Assembly (NCBI GenBank): GCA_037139415.1
Contig: JBAXGN010000004.1
Location: forward strand, 20,696-84,695
Source of the DNA: Verrucomicrobiota bacterium
GTDB lineage: Bacteria > Verrucomicrobiota > Verrucomicrobiia > Limisphaerales > Fontisphaeraceae
Direction: 5' to 3'
Length of the DNA stretch: 64,000 nt
The translations under genes and the position numbers were made by a program. Below are positions 53,231 through 61,788 of the stretch, piece after piece (position 1 is the stretch's first letter; each line of letters begins with the position of its first letter). Below the pieces are notes generated by a model. It was not told the DNA's origin and made no database searches. It saw only the letters and a program-made list of their open reading frames with translations.

Positions 53231-53998
53231 TTAGAATTTATAGCTGATGCCAGCAACGAGCTTGGCGTCGTTCTTTTTGCGTCCGGCTGCGGGTTCCGTG
53301 CGATAGCTATCTTGCAAATAGGTGCGCAGGCTGAAGCTTTTACTGATTGAGGATTCGATGCCAATTTCAAAATTGTATGCGACGTTACTCCAGCGATCCA
53401 CCTGGGGCAGCACTTCGAGGTACTCCCACACCTTGGCAGTTTTGGTGATTTTGTATTCACCGCGTTCGCTGGCGCGCAAGGTGGCGTACCGGTTGGAAAC
53501 ACTTCCAAGTTTTTCAATGACATAGCCAGGGCCGACTTCCGCGCGCAGGAATCCTTTGTCATTCTTGACGAAATAATAACCGAGACCGGGGTTGAACGCC
53601 ACGCGGTACCGCACATCCGCCACTCCGTCATGCATGCCTTCCACGCGCATGTACATAAACAGTTTATCGCTTACCTGACGGTTAAGCTGGCCATAACCGC
53701 GATATAACTCATTGTTCTTGGTGGATACCCCATTTTGTTTGGTTTCCCCATAGGTAAAATCACCACCAAGGCTTAAATCCATTTTCTCCCATTTACGCAC
53801 CGCCAAACCTTGCAGGACACCCAAGACCGTATCGCTATTGCCTTTGGTAATCGTCAAACCTGCGGACAAGGTTAGATCCCAAGGATTTTTCTTCTCTACG
53901 GCAGTCGGTTCGGCTCCTGAAACAGATGTATGACTAAAGCCAAGGACCACTACGCTGGCCACTACGCCAGCCCATTTGTTGCTTTGTTTTAGCTGCAT
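53231..53998 (-). CDS. DUF481 outer-membrane beta-barrel-like protein
   Basis: A 255-residue exported protein with a signal peptide (WAGVVASVVVLGFSHTSVSGA). The DUF481 pattern is visible: WDLTLSAGLTITKGNSDT, LSLGGDFTYGETKQNGVSTK, GYGQLNRQVSDKLFMYMRVE, GLGYYFVKNDKGFLRAEVGP and a final aromatic KLVAGISYKF, the usual C-terminal phenylalanine of outer-membrane barrels. Members are probable outer-membrane proteins of unclear role. It has its own terminator. Confidence 0.88.
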   Translation of the reverse strand: MQLKQSNKWAGVVASVVVLGFSHTSVSGAEPTAVEKKNPWDLTLSAGLTITKGNSDTVLGVLQGLAVRKWEKMDLSLGGDFTYGETKQNGVSTKNNELYRGYGQLNRQVSDKLFMYMRVEGMHDGVADVRYRVAFNPGLGYYFVKNDKGFLRAEVGPGYVIEKLGSVSNRYATLRASERGEYKITKTAKVWEYLEVLPQVDRWSNVAYNFEIGIESSISKSFSLRTYLQDSYRTEPAAGRKKNDAKLVAGISYKF

Positions 53999-54210
53999 CT
54001 CGCGTTACTTGTTACCGCCGTCTTCAGTCGCATCCCCCCCGATGACGCCATGCCATCGAAACATGGTGGTCCGACTGAATACGGTCATTAAAAGCTCAAC
54101 GACGAGACTATACCTTAGCTACTTTAAAGGACAAGTTATAATGAGTAACTTGTGCAAAAAAATCAGGGAACGACACGTCACAAAAAATGACCGCCGCCAA
54201 TTACCATGCT

Positions 54211-54374
54211 AATTCCAATGAGCTTTCAAGATGAGACTAAGGCGCGCAGGATTTTGAGCGGCTGGCGAGACGCGAGCGAGGCGCATACCCGCAGCGGTCT
54301 GTAACGAGCGAGCAACGAAGCCAGCCGCTCAAAAGACCAACGAATTAGTCTCATCTTGATAGCGATTTGGAATA
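54211..54374. repeat. ~160-bp palindromic element
   Basis: Two perfect arm pairs (54227-54240 with 54345-54358, CAAGATGAGACTAA; and 54252-54265 with 54321-54334, TTTTGAGCGGCTGG) are nested. Partial matches continue outward to ATTCCA/TGGAAT at 54211 and 54374 and inward over a GAGCGAG-rich middle. It can fold into one long hairpin that ends 4 bp from the stop of the next gene. It looks like a non-autonomous mobile element or dispersed palindrome, not a simple terminator. Confidence 0.75.
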
Positions 54375-54377
54375 AAA

Positions 54378-56321
54378 TCAGGAGTCCTGAAGCTGTTTTA
54401 GCGCGGCTTCGAGGGTGGCTTGTTCGGTGGAAGTGATCACGTGGCGGCCATATTTGGTAGCGCAAAAACTGGTGGTGATTTGCTCCGCCAAGTGCCAATT
54501 AGGCAGCTTTTTATCGCGCAAATCAGCCAGGAATTCCAAAGGTGTCTGCGGCGGCAAACGGGGAAAGCCACGCTGCGCCAGATGATGTAACAGGCGCCCA
54601 TAATAATGCTCCGCCATCCGTTGGGATTCACGTTGTGCCGAGGGTGGCTGGCGGTTACATCCCCAACGTTGACGCATCCCTTGCCAGGTCAGCCAGCCCA
54701 GCGGCAGCAGCAACAAAGCCAGCCACACCGGCCAATGTTGGCGGCTCCAAATGGCCGCGTATCCCGCGCCTTGTAGGGCAGACATTAGCAAGGCGCTTTG
54801 CATGGGCGCGTCAAAGTTGACTACGTGGGTGTACCAGGCAAAATCCAGTTCCTCAATCCAGTCACTCCAGACGGAAGGCGGCGGCAGTGAGGCGGCGGGA
54901 GTGGCATCCAAGGTGACCCAGCCCCGATCAGGAAACCATGCCTCAGTCCAGGAGTGAGCGTCGCGAAGGCGAATATCAAACCAGCCGGAAAGCCGGTTGC
55001 GGGAACTGGGCAGATAACCAATGATCACGCGGCTGGGAATACCCTGCATGCGCAGCAGCACCGCGAGCGTCGAGGCGAAACGTTCGCAATGCCCCGTGCG
55101 TTGGTTGAAAATAAAGTCATCGGTGGGTGCCAGGCGGTTCAGTTCCGGCGCACCCAATTGATAGGTGAGGGTTCGCTGTAGATGACGCTCCAGAAACCGG
55201 GCCTGATCATACGGATCAGGGATGTCTTGCACCACATTGTTTAGCCATTTTTTGAGCCGGTCGGATTGCGGTGGCAGGGTGGTGAACCGGACGGCTTGGC
55301 TGTCGCGCAAACTTTCCGGCGGCAGGTTGGTGCCGATCCAGTAGGTGTAACTATTGTTGGGGCTGGTCCAAACCACCTGGGCTTCCAAGAGGCCATGGGT
55401 CGTCAGATACGCGCGCCGAAAAAAAGTTCCGCGCACCGCCACGAGACGGCCATCCACCGGCAACATACGTCCGAGGAATTCGGGCTTCTTCACCCGCACT
55501 TGGCGTGTGGGGTACCGCCGAACGTCCCGAATGTCCTCGTCATCCAATTCGATGTTGCGCCAAGCCGAACCATTGTCGGGCGTCCAGAGTGTGCCGTCGA
55601 ACTCGGTCAGCGCGTAACAACGCAGGTAACCGAGTTGTTCCCCTTGAATCTGGAACAGAATGCGCCGGGAATTTTGACCGCCGCTGCGGGATGGATCCAG
55701 CACGTTATCCAACAGGGTATTTTGGTCAGCGGACCGCGAAACCGGCAGGCGGATGCCGCCGGTGAAAAGCCCGCGCGGAAACGTCAGGAAACACACGATC
55801 ATGCCAGCGGCCACCCAGGCATAGATTCGATAACCCAGCGCCGGATGGACATCCGATCTCCCTTCGGGACACGGTGTTCCTGCTACTTGGAACGATCCCG
55901 CCTCCATTTCCGCCAGCGCGCGCGGGATCAACCACACCGCCCCGGCCATGATGGCCAAAAGGCGATAGTCAAACAGGAAGGTGCAGGCGGTGGCCAGATG
56001 AAACAGCGCGATCAACAGCGAATACAGTTTTTCGCGCCTTTCCAGCGGACGCAACAAACGCGTGAGTTGCATCGTGGCCAGACCGTGGCCAATGGCAAAG
56101 TGAGTGCTGTGCCCCGTCTGAAATCCAAGCCCATAGCCCAGCCCCACACCCATGATAAGCGCCATGGCTTCAAGGACCTGCCCCAGTCGGATTGGACGGC
56201 GGGGCAATAACAAACCTGCCGTCCAAAGCCCGGCGTAGAGCAACGGTAGAAAATAATCGTCCCACGTCAGCCCCTGGCAGAGCAGGCCCAACAAAATTAG
56301 TTGATGCCGGGCGCTTCTCAC
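54378..56321 (-). CDS. TgpA-like membrane transglutaminase
   Basis: A 647-residue protein of the TgpA/DUF3488 type. About six N-terminal helices (LILLGLLCQGLTWDDYFL onward to FLTFPRGLFTGG near residue 185) precede a periplasmic transglutaminase domain. Its catalytic triad is visible: Cys in RTGHCERFASTLAVLLR (about 408), His in RDAHSWTEAWF (about 455) and Asp in VTLDATP (about 468). A last helix (WPVWLALLLLPLGWLTW) and a cytoplasmic tail follow. It overlaps the DUF58 gene by 4 bp (ATGA), the usual pairing for these families. Confidence 0.9.
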   Translation of the reverse strand: MRSARHQLILLGLLCQGLTWDDYFLPLLYAGLWTAGLLLPRRPIRLGQVLEAMALIMGVGLGYGLGFQTGHSTHFAIGHGLATMQLTRLLRPLERREKLYSLLIALFHLATACTFLFDYRLLAIMAGAVWLIPRALAEMEAGSFQVAGTPCPEGRSDVHPALGYRIYAWVAAGMIVCFLTFPRGLFTGGIRLPVSRSADQNTLLDNVLDPSRSGGQNSRRILFQIQGEQLGYLRCYALTEFDGTLWTPDNGSAWRNIELDDEDIRDVRRYPTRQVRVKKPEFLGRMLPVDGRLVAVRGTFFRRAYLTTHGLLEAQVVWTSPNNSYTYWIGTNLPPESLRDSQAVRFTTLPPQSDRLKKWLNNVVQDIPDPYDQARFLERHLQRTLTYQLGAPELNRLAPTDDFIFNQRTGHCERFASTLAVLLRMQGIPSRVIIGYLPSSRNRLSGWFDIRLRDAHSWTEAWFPDRGWVTLDATPAASLPPPSVWSDWIEELDFAWYTHVVNFDAPMQSALLMSALQGAGYAAIWSRQHWPVWLALLLLPLGWLTWQGMRQRWGCNRQPPSAQRESQRMAEHYYGRLLHHLAQRGFPRLPPQTPLEFLADLRDKKLPNWHLAEQITTSFCATKYGRHVITSTEQATLEAALKQLQDS

Positions 56322-57445
56322 GAGGTGATACCCGGCATGATTTCGTTATGCGTGTAGGCAAACACGGTGACCGATTGGCTGGTTGCCGGTGGCAGTACTC
56401 CCGCCGGCAGGTACACGGATACCCGGCGACCGCGTCGCGCCAGCTCCTCCGCCACCTGCCATAACGCCACATGGCTTGCGGTAGCCAGCAGGCATAAGGC
56501 GCTTTTTCTCGAAACGCCTTCCACTGCCTCCAACAGCCTGGCTTCCGTGGCGCCTCCCGGTTTCATTTCCAAGCGCGCCAACGCGTCGAGCAGGTCGTGT
56601 CCGTCATCAAAGGGCGGCACCAGCACCGGCTCCATCCGGGCCAAATCCACCCACTCGACGTGTTGCCCTTCATCCAACGCGGCAAACATCAGCGAGCCGG
56701 CGGCCCGCACGCAATCATCCATGACCTTGCCATCGCCCGAATGGCCGCCATCCAACACGATGGCCACCCGTCCGGAAAGTTCCTCATCAAAGGTTTTAAC
56801 CATCAAACCGCACCCTTTGGCACTGCTTTTCCAATGGATTTGTTTGAGCGGGTCGCCGGGTTGCATGGGGCGAACCCCGGCAAACTGCGCGCCCGAGGCA
56901 GTGCGTCGGCGGCCCTGGTGTTTACCGCCGACCATGGCATCGTAACCAGCCGCAGCCGGGGCGGTCACCGGGTAGAGCGCCGGATACACCACCACCTCGC
57001 CCGGCACGGAAATGCCCCGTTTGATTTTGATCAGACCAAATGGATGGGAACTGGTCACCCCCAGATTTTCATGCCGGAAAACACCACGCCGTTGAAACAC
57101 CAGGGCGGGAACCACATTGACGGTTTCACCAGGCTGCAGACGCGCCACGCGAAACAAGGTGCCCGCCGTGGAAATCGCCTCCAGCAATCCGGCGGTCGAG
57201 CGACTTTGATTGCTGATGCGCCAGGGTTGCGCCAATTTTTCTCCCTCGCTTAAATCGGTCAACTGTGGGGGAAGAATTTCTATGCGGGCGACACTCTTCC
57301 ACGCCGCCACCGTGTTGAGCAGCAGGCAGGTTCCCACAATGCCGATAAGCAGCAGCAAGAGACCGGATTGCGAAGTAATGGACGCCGCGTACAGCAGCGC
57401 CAGAATCAGCAACAGTAACTTGCCCGTGTTGGTCAGGCGAAACAT
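56318..57445 (-). CDS. DUF58 membrane-associated protein
   Basis: A 375-residue protein with an N-terminal pair of helices (LLLLILALLYAASITSQSG, LLLLIGIVGTCLLLNTVAA). The soluble part contains the DUF58 signature MQPGDPLKQIHWKSSAKGCG, followed by a von Willebrand A-like fold (RVAIVLDGGHSGDG). DUF58 proteins are usually encoded with MoxR ATPases and transglutaminases. Here the transglutaminase is present but no MoxR gene is in the window. Confidence 0.88.
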   Translation of the reverse strand: MFRLTNTGKLLLLILALLYAASITSQSGLLLLLIGIVGTCLLLNTVAAWKSVARIEILPPQLTDLSEGEKLAQPWRISNQSRSTAGLLEAISTAGTLFRVARLQPGETVNVVPALVFQRRGVFRHENLGVTSSHPFGLIKIKRGISVPGEVVVYPALYPVTAPAAAGYDAMVGGKHQGRRRTASGAQFAGVRPMQPGDPLKQIHWKSSAKGCGLMVKTFDEELSGRVAIVLDGGHSGDGKVMDDCVRAAGSLMFAALDEGQHVEWVDLARMEPVLVPPFDDGHDLLDALARLEMKPGGATEARLLEAVEGVSRKSALCLLATASHVALWQVAEELARRGRRVSVYLPAGVLPPATSQSVTVFAYTHNEIMPGITS

Positions 57446-57504
57446 GCGATCACAATTCCGAAACTCGAAATCCGAATCAAAACCGGAATCCGGATGCTGA
57501 ACGG

Positions 57505-58140
57505 CTACTTCAGCCGTTCGCTCACCTGCCGCCAGATTTCCTCATGCACCACTGCGATGGCCGGCATGGCGTCCACGACTTTCACCCGGTGCGGCTCCGC
57601 CGCCGCGATCGCCAGAAATCCCTGCTCCACGCGGCTGAAAAAGGCGCGGTCCGCTTCCTCGAACCGATCCCGCCCATGTTCGACTGGCCGACTGAGCCGG
57701 CGCGCCTCGCTGACCGCCATCGGCACATGCAGAAACAACGTGAGATCGGGCCGGGTGTCGCCCACCGCAAAATCAATGATCTCCCGCACGGAGGTCAGGT
57801 CGAGTTGTCGTCCATAACCTTGGTAGGCGGTCGTCGAGTCGTAGAAGCGGTCGCACAAAACCAGTTCACCCGCGAGCAGGGCCGGGCGAATTACCTCGCG
57901 CACCAGTTGGGCGCGGGCCGCGTTCATCAGCAGCAACTCCGCCTCAGGCGTCATCGCGGCGTTATTCAGGCTGTGTTTGAGGGTATGCCGAATTTCCTCA
58001 CTGATGGGCGTACCACCCGGTTCGCGCAAGGTCCGCACCGTTCGTCCCGCGCTGCGCAGGCGCTCCGCAAGCAATTGGATTTGCGTACTCTTACCGCCGC
58101 CTTCGGTGCCCTCAAAAGTGATGAACAGGCCGCGGCTCAT
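57505..58140 (-). CDS. tmk: Thymidylate kinase
   Basis: A 211-residue enzyme converting dTMP to dTDP. The P-loop is FITFEGTEGGGKSTQIQLLA (residues about 6-25), the DRX motif is LVLCDRFYDSTTAYQGYGR, and TLREPGGTPISEEIR matches the family. The ATG overlaps the stop of the DUF1573 gene by 4 bp (ATGA). Confidence 0.97.
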   Translation of the reverse strand: MSRGLFITFEGTEGGGKSTQIQLLAERLRSAGRTVRTLREPGGTPISEEIRHTLKHSLNNAAMTPEAELLLMNAARAQLVREVIRPALLAGELVLCDRFYDSTTAYQGYGRQLDLTSVREIIDFAVGDTRPDLTLFLHVPMAVSEARRLSRPVEHGRDRFEEADRAFFSRVEQGFLAIAAAEPHRVKVVDAMPAIAVVHEEIWRQVSERLK

Positions 58141-58907
58141 TTTGGCGCGGTACTGGATTGGAACGGCCCCACCATGTACTCGACCAGCGAAAAAATCTGT
58201 TCATCGCTCAACGGCCCGCCATGCACCTGGCTGAAGCCCGGCATCAACGAGCCGGTTTTGCCGTGCATGATCCAATCGGCCCAGTACTCGCGCTCGGCGG
58301 GGCGTTTGGGCACGCGCAAATCAGGCACCATGGAGGCGCGATGTTCGGCAGTGTGGCATACCCCGCAAGCGTTATTAAACAGTTCACCACCCAGCTTACC
58401 TATAGTGGGGGTGACATGGCACACGGCGCAATCACCTTTGAAAACCGCCTGCCGATCCTGTTGCGACATTTGCTGGTTGCGCGCGCGCAGCTCGGGAGTC
58501 ATGCGGGCCACAGGCGAGTTAGGGTCGGCAATTTTGGCCGACAAAATCAGGACGATTTGTCCAACGCTGGTATCCACGGTGATCGTCTTGGTGATGATGC
58601 CGAATTTACCGCGAATATCCATAGTCACCGTAATGGCCACGTTACTGCCGGGTCCCAGTCGGTACGGAGTGGTGGGCAGTTGCGCGACAGTACAACCGCA
58701 GGAAGTGCGGGTGCCGGTGATCAGGACTTCCGAGCTGGTGATATTGGTGGCGTAAAACGTGCAGAGCGCGTTCGTGGCACCTGCCTCCGGGCGGACCTCC
58801 TTGTGAATCTGGTCCCATGCCAGCGCGTTGGTAGGCGTTTGCGCGTGCGCCACGCCGGCGAGTCCCACGATTGCCATGATTGCCAGTATAAAACTTAACC
58901 GTTGCAT
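58137..58907 (-). CDS. Exported DUF1573/cytochrome c fusion protein
   Basis: A 256-residue protein from the ATG at 58907; a longer in-frame start at 58952 would bury the signal peptide. Signal peptide: ILAIMAIVGLAGVAHAQ. Residues about 30-125 form a DUF1573 beta domain with the typical TSCGCTV (C70, C72). The C-terminal part has two haem-c motifs, C160-A-V-C-H164 and C181-G-V-C-H185, and a possible Met ligand in GSLMPGF. DUF1573 is of unknown function and the fusion is unusual. The protein should be a periplasmic electron carrier or redox sensor. It overlaps tmk by 4 bp. Confidence 0.82.
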   Translation of the reverse strand: MQRLSFILAIMAIVGLAGVAHAQTPTNALAWDQIHKEVRPEAGATNALCTFYATNITSSEVLITGTRTSCGCTVAQLPTTPYRLGPGSNVAITVTMDIRGKFGIITKTITVDTSVGQIVLILSAKIADPNSPVARMTPELRARNQQMSQQDRQAVFKGDCAVCHVTPTIGKLGGELFNNACGVCHTAEHRASMVPDLRVPKRPAEREYWADWIMHGKTGSLMPGFSQVHGGPLSDEQIFSLVEYMVGPFQSSTAPK

Positions 58908-58964
58908 AGGCTTGAAGTATAGCACATCCCGTTTTGAGATTTCAATTTTCATGTTTACCGCGTT

Positions 58965-60380
58965 TTAAACCGGTTTGAGCCGCGGGCCTTTGGGTGTATC
59001 CTCAATCACCCAACCCTTGGCTTTCATTTCCTCGCGCAGCGCATCGGATCGCTTGAAATCCTTGGCCTTGCGCGCAGCCTGACGTTGTTCGAGCAGTGCC
59101 AGCATTTCCACCGGGGCCTCGCTGGCAACGGCCTGCCCAACCCCCAGCACCTGGTCCACTTTCTGCCAGGCTCCCAAGGCGGCGGCGGCTTGGGCCGGAG
59201 TCACGGCGTTGGCCGCCAGTTTCCTGTTGATGTCGCTCACCCACTCAAATACGACCGCCCAGGCCGCGGAAATGTTCAAATCTTCATCCATGGCGGCCGC
59301 GAATTGCGCGGGCAGCGCGGCATCCGCCTCGGCGGTGACCGTCCCGGCCAGTTCTCGCAGCTTGGCCACGCATTCATCCAACCGTTTCAGCGCGGACTTG
59401 GCCCCCGTCAAACCATCCAGCGTGAAATTGAACAGCTCGCGATAATGCGCGGTCAACAGCAGGTAGCGGACTTCGCGGCCGGTGAAACCCTTGGCGATCA
59501 AATCGCGCAAGGTGAAGAAGTTGCCCAGGGATTTGCTCATCTTCTTGCCTTCCACCAGCAAGTGAGCCCCGTGCATCCAATATTTGACGAACCGCTGGCC
59601 GGGCGCCTGCACGCCCGCGCCTTCGCTCTGGGCGATTTCATCCTCATGATGCGGGAACGCCAGGTCTTCGCCTCCCAAATGCAGGTCAAAGCTCGTGCCC
59701 AGCCACTTCATGCTCATGGCGCTGCACTCGATGTGCCAGCCGGGGCGCCCTTCCCCCCACGGGCTGGGCCAGAACACCGCGCCATCCTCCGGCACGCGCG
59801 CCTTCCACAGGGCAAAATCCGCTACGGAATCTTTGGCGTATTCATCGCTGCTGACCCGTTCCCCAGGGCGCATCTGCTCAAAATTAAGATTTACCAACTG
59901 TCCGTAACGGCAGCCGCAGCCGCAATATTTCTCGATGCTGAAATAGACGGAACCATCCTGGGCTTGGTAGGCGACGCCGCGCGCGATCAACTTGCCGATC
60001 AGGTCAACCATCTCCGCAATGTGCTCGGTGGCGTGCGGGATCTGGTGCGGGCGCAGGCAGCGCAACTCCCCCAGGTCCTTGAAAAACTCCGCCTCATACC
60101 GCCCCGTGTATTCGCGCAGAGCCTGACCCGTCTCGCGCACGCGCTTGATGATCTTGTCCTCGACGTCCGTAATGTTCATCACGTGCTGGACCTGGTAACC
60201 CCGGAATTCCAGATACCGCCGGACCATGTCCGTGAAGACAAAGGTTCGGAAGTTGCCAATGTGGGCAAGATCATAGACCGTCGGCCCGCAGCAATACATG
60301 CCGACCGTGCGTCCATTCGGGTCCAGCGGCGTAAACGCCTGCACCGACCGCGTCAACGTATTAAAAATATGCAATCCCAT
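58965..60380 (-). CDS. cysS: Cysteinyl-tRNA synthetase
   Basis: A 471-residue class I synthetase. MYCCGPTVYDLAHIGNFRT carries the HIGH-type motif, WHIECSAMSMKWLG contributes zinc ligands, and HHEDEIAQSEG and KMSKSLGNFFTLRDL (KMSKS) are intact. The C-terminal anticodon domain is normal length. It heads the tmk/DUF58/tgpA-like run. Confidence 0.97.
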   Translation of the reverse strand: MGLHIFNTLTRSVQAFTPLDPNGRTVGMYCCGPTVYDLAHIGNFRTFVFTDMVRRYLEFRGYQVQHVMNITDVEDKIIKRVRETGQALREYTGRYEAEFFKDLGELRCLRPHQIPHATEHIAEMVDLIGKLIARGVAYQAQDGSVYFSIEKYCGCGCRYGQLVNLNFEQMRPGERVSSDEYAKDSVADFALWKARVPEDGAVFWPSPWGEGRPGWHIECSAMSMKWLGTSFDLHLGGEDLAFPHHEDEIAQSEGAGVQAPGQRFVKYWMHGAHLLVEGKKMSKSLGNFFTLRDLIAKGFTGREVRYLLLTAHYRELFNFTLDGLTGAKSALKRLDECVAKLRELAGTVTAEADAALPAQFAAAMDEDLNISAAWAVVFEWVSDINRKLAANAVTPAQAAAALGAWQKVDQVLGVGQAVASEAPVEMLALLEQRQAARKAKDFKRSDALREEMKAKGWVIEDTPKGPRLKPV

Positions 60381-60451
60381 GCGTCAAAACACAGTGAGAG
60401 TAATCAGCTTGGCGCGAAAGAAAAGCGCGAAATTGGCCAACACTCACGGAA

Positions 60452-60751
60452 ACAGGGCTGCATCAAGCTCGGTTTGGTTCAAGCTGGAAGCGGGGGGGCA
60501 CGGGGAAGCCCAACGGCAAACGTAGGTGACGAGCAAACGAGTCTCAAATATGGTGGCGTGGGAAATTTTAGAGAAGAATTTCGTTCTTCGTGAAAGTGGG
60601 GGTTCATGGGGAGAATTCCCCGAATCAACGACTTTCGCTCTTTGAACCCATGAACCTGGAAGCGAGGGTTCGTGGTGAGGGGGTACGGAACCACAGACCC
60701 TGCCCACCTCGTAGTATTCGTAACGCACCAACGCGCTGGATGCAGCCCTGT
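60452..60751. repeat. 300-bp element with terminal inverted repeats
   Basis: The ends are 13-bp perfect inverted repeats (ACAGGGCTGCATC at 60452-60464 and its complement at 60739-60751). Similarity extends inward about 9 more bp with two mismatches. Inside, GGTTCATGGG (about 60600) pairs with CCCATGAACC (about 60648), so the body can also fold. No transposase gene is present. This fits a MITE-like non-autonomous element. A frame running through it on the minus strand has no family features. Confidence 0.6.
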
Positions 60752-60819
60752 CCCGGAAGCAGGACGCCGCGCAATAAGTAACTCAATGACTATTGCAGAT
60801 TCGTTAGATCCGGTTTAAC

Positions 60820-61545
60820 TCACAGCCACCACCACGTCAACAGCGGTGCGACCACCAAACTGGGCAGATAATCCGTCAACTCAACCTTGCGCACCTCGAA
60901 AATCACGATGGCAACACTCAGACAGATGAACCCGGCAGCCAAATGGATCGAATGCAACACTGCCGGATACCCCGCCTGCCACGCTTGCGCAATAGCGGCT
61001 CCACCCAACGTCCAGAACCCCTGCCAAGCCACAACGGGTAAAAAGGAGAGCCGCACGCCCCAGCCGAATATTCGTGTAAAAGTCATGGCGGCCATACCAT
61101 CCATGACCGCCTTGATCACTAGCAGCATCCAGAACCCATGCAGACCATCCTCCAGCGCACCCAGCAACGAGAGCGGCGCAGTGCAAAACAACAGGCTGGC
61201 GGTTACCAGACCGTCGCTGAAAGCTCCGGGCGCATCCGGTTTGGCCGCCGCCATGCGTTGGCGAGCATACTCACCAGCTCGATTGGAAAGTTGCTGCAAG
61301 TGCAACCATCGCCCGATCAACGGTCCCAAGACCATCGCCAGCAAGCCAATCCCCAATTCTTTAAGCACCATGCCGAAGCCACCCCATAATCCCCGCCAAA
61401 TTAACATAAAACCAGCCCCCACGGTCAGCACCGCCAACAGCGATTTGATCTGCTGTTGCCGGGACGCCGAAATCAGGCCACGCCGGGAGCCGCCCAGAGC
61501 CGCTCCGCCAACAATGGCAACCGCGTTAATGACCGTGCCAATCAT
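60820..61545 (-). CDS. DUF554 membrane protein
   Basis: A 241-residue protein starting at the ATG at 61545 (MIGTVINAVAIVGGAALGG), the normal DUF554 start. About six to seven hydrophobic helices follow (LLAVLTVGAGFMLIWRGLW, GLVTASLLFCTAPLSLLGA, VVAPLLTWWWL). The family is of unknown function. A longer in-frame extension would read back through tRNA-Pro and is not real. Confidence 0.9.
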   Translation of the reverse strand: MIGTVINAVAIVGGAALGGSRRGLISASRQQQIKSLLAVLTVGAGFMLIWRGLWGGFGMVLKELGIGLLAMVLGPLIGRWLHLQQLSNRAGEYARQRMAAAKPDAPGAFSDGLVTASLLFCTAPLSLLGALEDGLHGFWMLLVIKAVMDGMAAMTFTRIFGWGVRLSFLPVVAWQGFWTLGGAAIAQAWQAGYPAVLHSIHLAAGFICLSVAIVIFEVRKVELTDYLPSLVVAPLLTWWWL

Positions 61546-61608
61546 TTTTTGAAAATTCAGATTGCATTCAATCCGGGTTTGATGCAATTCTAAAGGTCCT
61601 TTGTGGTA

Positions 61609-61685
61609 CGGGGCGTAGCGTAGCCTGGTAGCGCGCTTGTTTCGGGTACAAGAGGTCGTGAGTTCGAATCTCACCGCCCCGACCA
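61609..61685 (+). tRNA. tRNA-Pro, anticodon CGG
   Basis: A 77-nt cloverleaf with acceptor CGGGGCG/CGCCCCG, anticodon arm CTTGT-TTCGGGT-ACAAG (anticodon CGG), T arm GTGAG-TTCGAAT-CTCAC, and an encoded CCA. The C1 start is typical of bacterial tRNA-Pro. Confidence 0.95.
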
Positions 61686-61788
61686 TTAACTGATAGGAGT
61701 TTGCTTTTTGGCACATTGGATGCTTTCACTTGTCGCGTTGCGGTAATCATTTACTAACGGCGTAGTCGCCTTGGGATCCGGTTGGAAA

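Noticed and set aside
59085..60593. 502-codon plus-strand frame over cysS
   Set aside because: Antisense of an intact cysteinyl-tRNA synthetase; no family features.
60444..60731. 95-codon minus-strand frame inside the 300-bp repeat
   Set aside because: It fills a structured repeat, has no domain and is probably a chance frame.
61546..61716. N-terminal extension of the DUF554 protein
   Set aside because: It reads through tRNA-Pro on the opposite strand (the common RFELTTSCTRNKRATRLR artefact); the family start is at 61545.
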